This document shows positions 59,398 through 64,000 of a stretch of 64,000 bases of DNA, one piece after another. How positions within the stretch are numbered: the first letter of the stretch is position 1; each line of letters starts with the position of its first letter. This stretch comes from Pelodera strongyloides (Eukaryota > Nematoda > Chromadorea > Rhabditida > Rhabditidae): assembly GCA_036852015.1 (NCBI GenBank), contig JAANDG010000343.1, positions 62,001 to 126,000 of the forward strand, written 5' to 3'. The notes beneath the pieces are model-generated. The model searched no databases and had not been told where the DNA came from. It saw only the letters and a program-made list of their open reading frames with translations. A program made the translations under genes and the position numbers.

Positions 59398-59733
59398 GCC
59401 TTTGACTTGCTAGTTATTCTAGAGAGCAAAGGATGATCGGTAATGCTGTGGAAAATGACAACCAAAATGCCAATGCATTGCAAGCTCTAGTCATCGATTC
59501 CAGGGAAACAACTCATTTCAATTTCTGGAAGGAGGTATGCAGTTTCGTAATATTATCGTTTATCCAAAATTGCCTTTTTGAAGTCGCCAAGTCGCAAAGC
59601 ATGTTACATACTATCTTAAAGGGATCGGTTCACTAGGAATTGCACCTTTTTGAATATTTTCTATAATAATAAAAGTAATAATTTATTACGCACACATACA
59701 ATTCAGGAGAAGAATAGCACCGTACTGTTTGTC
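59398..59733. repeat. Inverted duplication, right arm
   Basis: The inverse of 58048-58383, separated from it by about 1 kb. The two arms in one transcript could form a 336-base-pair hairpin. Confidence 0.97.
59423..59534 (+). pseudogene. Inverted duplicate of coiled-coil gene exon 2
   Basis: 112 bases on the plus strand with the same acceptor (TTATTCTAG) and donor (GTATGC) as exon 2 of the 115-residue protein. The only amino-acid change is Val to Ile (ALQALVID). No matching exon 1 or 3 is duplicated beside it, so it is an isolated exon copy on the opposite strand. Confidence 0.93.
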
Positions 59734-59734
59734 A

Positions 59735-61170
59735 TTTGTCGGCAAAACATAAAAAAAACATTGTTTATTTTTTTTTCAATGCTCTTTGTGGCTGGCCGTG
59801 ACTTTTGCCATATCAAACCCTCAATCTCGGACATGAAATGGCAAAGAAACAATACATCTGATGTAGGCATTTGACATACGTCGGAATAGCAATGTGTCTG
59901 TAGCTTACAGTACACAATGTTGTACCGACCCATGTCAAATGTTAATTGCCGTGTGTTGTTTGAAATATTGGATTCATCCCGCATAATCTATGGCACAGCA
60001 AGGATTCATGGTTAATACCAAAAAAATCTTAACAAATGATCGTTATGACTTGCTAACATATGTGTTTCGTCTCTATGTAAAGAAAGGAACTCAGCGATAT
60101 ACTTGACTTTGTCTTTGAATTGGTTTCCATACTGGCAATTCATCACTTTCATATGTGAGATTGAGTTGAGCTCTATACAGAGAGTAATCGTGAGGAGAGG
60201 CTGTGTTTTGAAGTTGAAATTTAGGAAACACAATCATTCCTCTGTTGGTATTCACTGATGATCTACTGTGGTCCCATACTGATCCTGGTACAAAATTAGA
60301 CTGCTGCACCTTTCACATGCGAGGACTGTACTGTTATCGTTACGAGTCTCCAATCTAGGGCCCCGTAAGTGTAAGTGTAAAGGTACGTAATATACACTTA
60401 GCACTAATGTCTACCATTTCCAGCTTGACCCTTGTTTTGTTGATCTGTTCGGTTGGATATGGTGGCTTGTTATGTGTGAATCTCACCACAAATCGTGGAT
60501 ATCAAATAACAAGGAAACACAACATCTGATATGACCCTTTTGGCTAACATCTGTAGTCTATACCGTAACCACATGTTAATTGTCGCCCGTTGTTTGAAAT
60601 ACTATGTAGAATCATACTGTATAATCGATGGCAACGATCATTAATGGTACCGAATGCTAATAATATATTTTCTTTCCTACATAGAATCTGTTGTCAGGAA
60701 AATTTCAAAAGATTTTTGTTGTTCTACACAAATGCTCTCTGTGGCAAGCATATGGGTCCGTAGGCGTGCACAAAAACAATGAATATCCCATATCCGTGGA
60801 GGTGCAGTAAACTTGAGTTCTAGAAAGAATTAGACTGGCAATGGGGTAACTTGTTGTGCAGTGTGCGTAAATACTATGTGATATTTGTAAACGATGCCTC
60901 TTTCCGCAAGATTATCTTGTGTAAAGTGCATAAGAATTTCCTCTGGAACTCCGTAATGACAGGAACACTTTTTTGATATTCGTAATGAAATAAGGGGAGA
61001 CATGCATGTGGACAGTGTGGACAACCGATTGAAATACATCGAAACAACTTCTAAACTTGACAAGAAGAGATGGAGAGAGAGACAGAGAGAGAGAGAGACA
61101 GAGAGAGAGAGGGGGGGGGGGGGGAGAGAGAGAAGAGAGGGAGAGTGAGACTGAACTCTGAAATGCACAC
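59735..61170 (-). other. Open frames of uncertain status
   Basis: The minus strand has several open stretches without clear splice links: 60091-60309 (including FVPGSVWDHSRSSVNTNRG), 59703-59984 (including GRYNIVYCKLQTHCYSD), and about 60905-61045 (ISKKCSCHYGVPEEILMHF). A segment at about 59850-60010 recurs in diverged form at 60510-60660, which suggests a decayed, locally duplicated gene. I do not recognise the family. Confidence 0.3.
61066..61145. repeat. GA microsatellite with G run
   Basis: GAGA repeats interrupted by about 14 consecutive G; hard to sequence and possibly miscounted. Confidence 0.95.
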
Positions 61171-61365
61171 TAGGTCATACGATGTAAAGTTCAAGGTTTA
61201 ATTTAAGCAAAATTGATTTCGATCTTCAATAATGGGAAGGGCCCAATCTAGTGACAAACAAGCAACAAAGTGACAAAGCTTCAAAGAATGACTGTGACTC
61301 GTGATTAGAACGTTAGTTTCTTTTAATTTGGAATATTGCAGTCGACATCCTAAACGGTTAAAAAA

Positions 61366-61546
61366 TTAAATCGAAATACCGGCCGGTTTTTGAAACACAT
61401 CGAGTACACCAGCATTCTTATGCAGCTAATGCAAATGAACACAAATTAGAATAAAAAATCGGGCTAAATTCGAGCAAATTAGCAGAAATACTTAAGAATA
61501 CGGTTGTCCACGATGCGTTTCAAAAACTTGCCCGTATTTCGCTTTG
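61366..61546. mobile_element. Short inverted-repeat element, family 1 (copy 9)
   Basis: TTAAATCGAAATACCGGCCG at the left, TTGCCCGTATTTCGCTTTGA at the right, with the interior TCTTATGCAGCTAATGCAAA. Confidence 0.9.
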
Positions 61547-62580
61547 ATGCTTACTTGTGTATAAGTTGGACCTCGAGTATGATTCTACGATTGTGAGGCA
61601 CAAGGTTATGCTTAAACATTAAATTTTCAACGATTGCCTCAAAGCGTCGGAATTTTGTGTTACACATTTCATTATCGCAACCATCTACGATCTACACTAC
61701 ACGGTCCCATTACAATTACATTACACTCTGATGTTGATATACTTCCAAAACCTAGAATTTAGATTTCATGGTTGCTAAATGTAAGACTCCCACCCACCCG
61801 TCGCGGGTTCAGTTCCTGCCAGTGCCATCTCCCCCCCCCTCCCCCGTAGTTTCCCTAAAAGTTCCTTTGCATGCATGCGCATGCAGAAAAATTGTATTGC
61901 GATGTCCTTGTCCGGAATTGGTGAGGGACGGAGAGACGATGAGAAAAAGAGGGAACGAGTGTAGAAGAGACGGAGGGAGAGATGGAAACCCTGCATGTCT
62001 GTATCCTTTGTCGACTGCCACTCTGCCCGTACGGTAGTTTTCTGTTCTGTTCAGGGGAGGAGAACCCTGGATTCTGTCTCTCTCTACCCTTCTAGTCTCT
62101 CTCTCCCTCTCCGTAACACTTTGAGGTAATATCATTCAGACACATATATTAGCTATTGATCTATCATCCTTAATCTATCTCAAACTTATAGTATATCACA
62201 TTGCATTTATTAGAAACATGATATGTATTGCGGAACTTTTGCCAAATTATAGATTATAGTCATGTCTCTAAAAACAAGTTGCCTAGGACGAGCGAGAGAA
62301 TTTTTTTAAATATCGTTACATATCCATTTGTAGAATATCGATTGCCTGTTATTGCTTAGGCATTCACGATTACTTTGGACGGAAAACTGGCTTTTTGATT
62401 TTACCCATAATTGTCCCTGAAAATTTCTTGCTCGGTAGCAACGCCGCTAACTAATAAATAGTTAATCGATGTAATGATACCGTAGGATGAACTTGGTTAT
62501 AGTTGAAAACTATGTAAATTTTTAGTTCTGTATCAAACCAAATTACAATAATTGATTTTCTGATTTATCGATTGTCCTTT
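61547..62580. other. Stretch without supported exons
   Basis: It contains a C/T-rich patch near 61831-61850 and GA/CT-rich tracts at 61920-62110. GGGTTCAGTTCCTGCC at 61804 resembles a tRNA T arm, but no matching tRNA body is present. Probably 5' flank or an intron of the innexin-like gene. Confidence 0.5.
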
Positions 62581-62644
62581 CAGGGTCAGTCTCCTACCCA
62601 GGGAGTGGTGAAGTCTTTCCGGGAGGTGTCGTTTCTTCCCCGAG

Positions 62645-62772
62645 ATGAATATAATCCAGGGAATTCTCTCCTCTGTCCGTCCTCTCCCCGATGGAGATTT
62701 TAGTGACAAACTCTCCTACTGTATATCGACAGTTGGACTGATTGTTGCATCTGCATTCGTCTCCGGGTGGAG
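62645..62772 (+). CDS. Probable innexin, first coding exon only
   Basis: From the ATG, 42 codons plus 2 bases read MNIIQGILSSVRPLPDGDFS then DKLSYCISTVGLIVASAFVS and GW up to a donor AG/GTATAT. The short N-terminus, the D-G-D-F-x-D-K-L-x-Y block and the first membrane span ending in S-G-W are the pattern of innexins, the invertebrate gap-junction proteins with four spans. An acceptor (CCTTTCAG) at 62574-62581 lies about 63 bases upstream, so the exon has a short 5' UTR. Later exons are beyond the window or beyond the elements that follow. Only one domain edge is visible, so the call is tentative. Confidence 0.6.
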
Positions 62773-62945
62773 GTATATTCAAAAAATTTATAGGGAGCAG
62801 CCTCCCCAAGCTAGAAATAGTGTCATACAGAAAGATTAGCTATAATCATGTCCAGTTCTTGTTCCTGACAAAGGATTTTTTTCTGAATTTTGTTTTCCAT
62901 CAATACGAGTATTTTGGAAACTTAATTCAAGAATTTGGCGTTGTC

Positions 62946-63282
62946 TTAAAGGGATCGGTTCACCTAAATTGTGTCTGTTTTTTGCTTCTTTATTTTCTAT
63001 AAGGGATAATAAAAATTTGGAATACAAAAAGTAGTGTTTAATTTCAATACTCACGAAGATATTGGGTGATATAGTGGTGGATTGATCGGTCCGGAATGCA
63101 AAAAGGGTAATTGTCCTGCCTTGTTTGTATGCATTTCGGACCGATCAATCCACCACTTTATCACCCAATATCTTCGTGAGTATTGAAAGTGAACACTACT
63201 TTTTGTATTCCAAATTTTTATTATCCCTTATAGAAAATAAAGAAACAAAAAAAACAGACACAATTTAAGGTGAACCCCTTAA
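62946..63282. mobile_element. Foldback element, family 2 (copy 2)
   Basis: TTAAAGGGATCGGTTCACCT at the left and AATTTAAGGTGAACCCCTTAA at the right. The arms pair through CGATCAATCCACCACTTTAT as in copy 1. Likely lies in the first intron of the innexin-like gene. Confidence 0.92.
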
Positions 63283-63379
63283 AATTCATACATTCAGCTT
63301 TGTGGGCAACCCGATTCAATGCTGGTTTCCTGCCTATTACAAAGGTTCGTTGAATTTGTATTCATTTGTATATAGTATA

Positions 63380-63582
63380 CAGTGCGCGTCATAAGTATCC
63401 GGGCACCCCCAAATCTAGTACTAAAAAGCACTTTTTGGGAAAATCAACCATCCTACCAAATCGGGGATGGCCAAAAACCTAGTGACAAAAAAATTCAGCA
63501 AAAAATCAGAAGTTTCAGGCAAATTAGGGACAATTAGGGTACGAAACCCCAAAAAACGCGCGTCATAAGTATTGAGGCAGGG
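63380..63582. mobile_element. Tc1/mariner-like terminal sequence
   Basis: After a TA comes CAGTGCGCGTCATAAGTATC at 63380, the typical Tc1/mariner tip (CAGTG, then CATAAGTAT). GCGCGTCATAAGTATTGAGG recurs in the same orientation at about 63558. No transposase is visible in the remaining 600 bases; the element may continue past the window. Confidence 0.6.
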
Positions 63583-63768
63583 GCGAAAAAATGTGTTTCT
63601 ACAAGGTCTAACGCAACCACTAAAATCAAGAATGCCCTCAAACCAAAACAGGATGATTTTCAACATAAATAGTAATTTTTCTTTAAATATATTAATTTTA
63701 ATTGTCCCACACACTGTAAGTAAAAAAACTGAAATCCAGATTCCGCAAAAACCACCCACATCATCTTG

Positions 63769-63996
63769 TAGATCTTTTCATGGCGAGAATTTCTGTAAAA
63801 AAATTATAATTTTAGGCGTACTCCGAAGGACGGTACGGCGTCTTGAAGTTAGGCAATTGCGAAGCTTAGTTTAAGGGGTACGCTAGGGATCAAAACAGCT
63901 CATTCGAGCGCACTTCAAGACGCCGTAACTTCCTTCGGAGTACGCCTAAAATTATAATTTTTTTACAGAAATTCTCGCCATGAAAAGATCTACAAG
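63769..63996. repeat. Palindrome at the right edge
   Basis: Arms 63769-63852 and 63912-63996 match as inverses with about two differences (AGATCTTTTCATGGCGAGAA; TTTTAGGCGTACTCCGAAGG). The centre is about 60 unpaired bases. It follows the Tc1-like sequence and may be part of the same element. Confidence 0.93.
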
Positions 63997-64000
63997 CCCA

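Noticed and set aside
61768..62037. GGGTTCAGTTCCTGCC as a tRNA gene
   Set aside because: Only a T-arm-like string is present; no acceptor stem, D arm or anticodon arm can be folded around it.
62594..62809. 71-codon minus-strand frame
   Set aside because: It is opposite the innexin-like exon, which has the expected N-terminal pattern and a donor.

Overview
The window is animal nuclear DNA and most probably comes from a rhabditid-type nematode. Four things point there. Introns end in TTTCAG-like acceptors. Several start codons sit only a few bases after such an acceptor with no upstream coding exon, as expected for spliced-leader trans-splicing. There is a degenerin channel of the nematode MEC-4/UNC-8 type. 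A leucine-type tRNA with a long variable arm reads UAU, which matches the nematode-specific V-arm tRNAs described from Caenorhabditis. The very small exons (about 105-110 bases on average) and introns of 100-500 bases suggest a diplogastrid such as Pristionchus more than Caenorhabditis; that last step is inference.

Layout. 1.6-5.8 kb, minus strand: a RING-like zinc-binding protein gene, 5' part unresolved. 6.7-25.9 kb, plus strand: a complete 61-exon CAD gene (pyr-1 orthologue; glutaminase, carbamoyl-phosphate synthetase, dihydroorotase and aspartate transcarbamylase in one 2213-residue chain). The exon lengths I assigned add up to an intact frame. The two genes are divergent, with about 0.8 kb between them. 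26.9-29.5 kb, minus: the 3' exons of a small single-pass membrane protein, with a candidate signal-peptide exon of it or of another gene at 37.5 kb. Between them lie a Penelope-like reverse transcriptase remnant and several short inverted-repeat elements. 39.2-49.5 kb, minus: a complete 25-exon DEG/ENaC (degenerin) channel of 880 residues. 53.0 kb: the V-arm tRNA-Ile(UAU), facing an inverted tRNA relic. 55.6-58.6 kb, minus: a complete five-exon gene for a 115-residue coiled-coil protein I do not recognise, with its exon 2 duplicated in inverted orientation 1 kb away. 62.6 kb, plus: the first coding exon of a probable innexin that runs off the window.

The rest is repeat-rich. At least six families of short inverted-repeat elements recur, many with TTAA-type ends. 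There are also several long palindromes, microsatellites, a 27-bp satellite inside a CAD intron, and Tc1/mariner-like ends near the right edge. The genes do not form a pathway together; only CAD is metabolic (de novo pyrimidine synthesis), while the degenerin and innexin are membrane channels. The most unusual items are the decayed copy of CAD exon 17 inside CAD intron 24, the V-arm tRNA with its inverted relic, and the inverted duplication around exon 2 of the coiled-coil gene.
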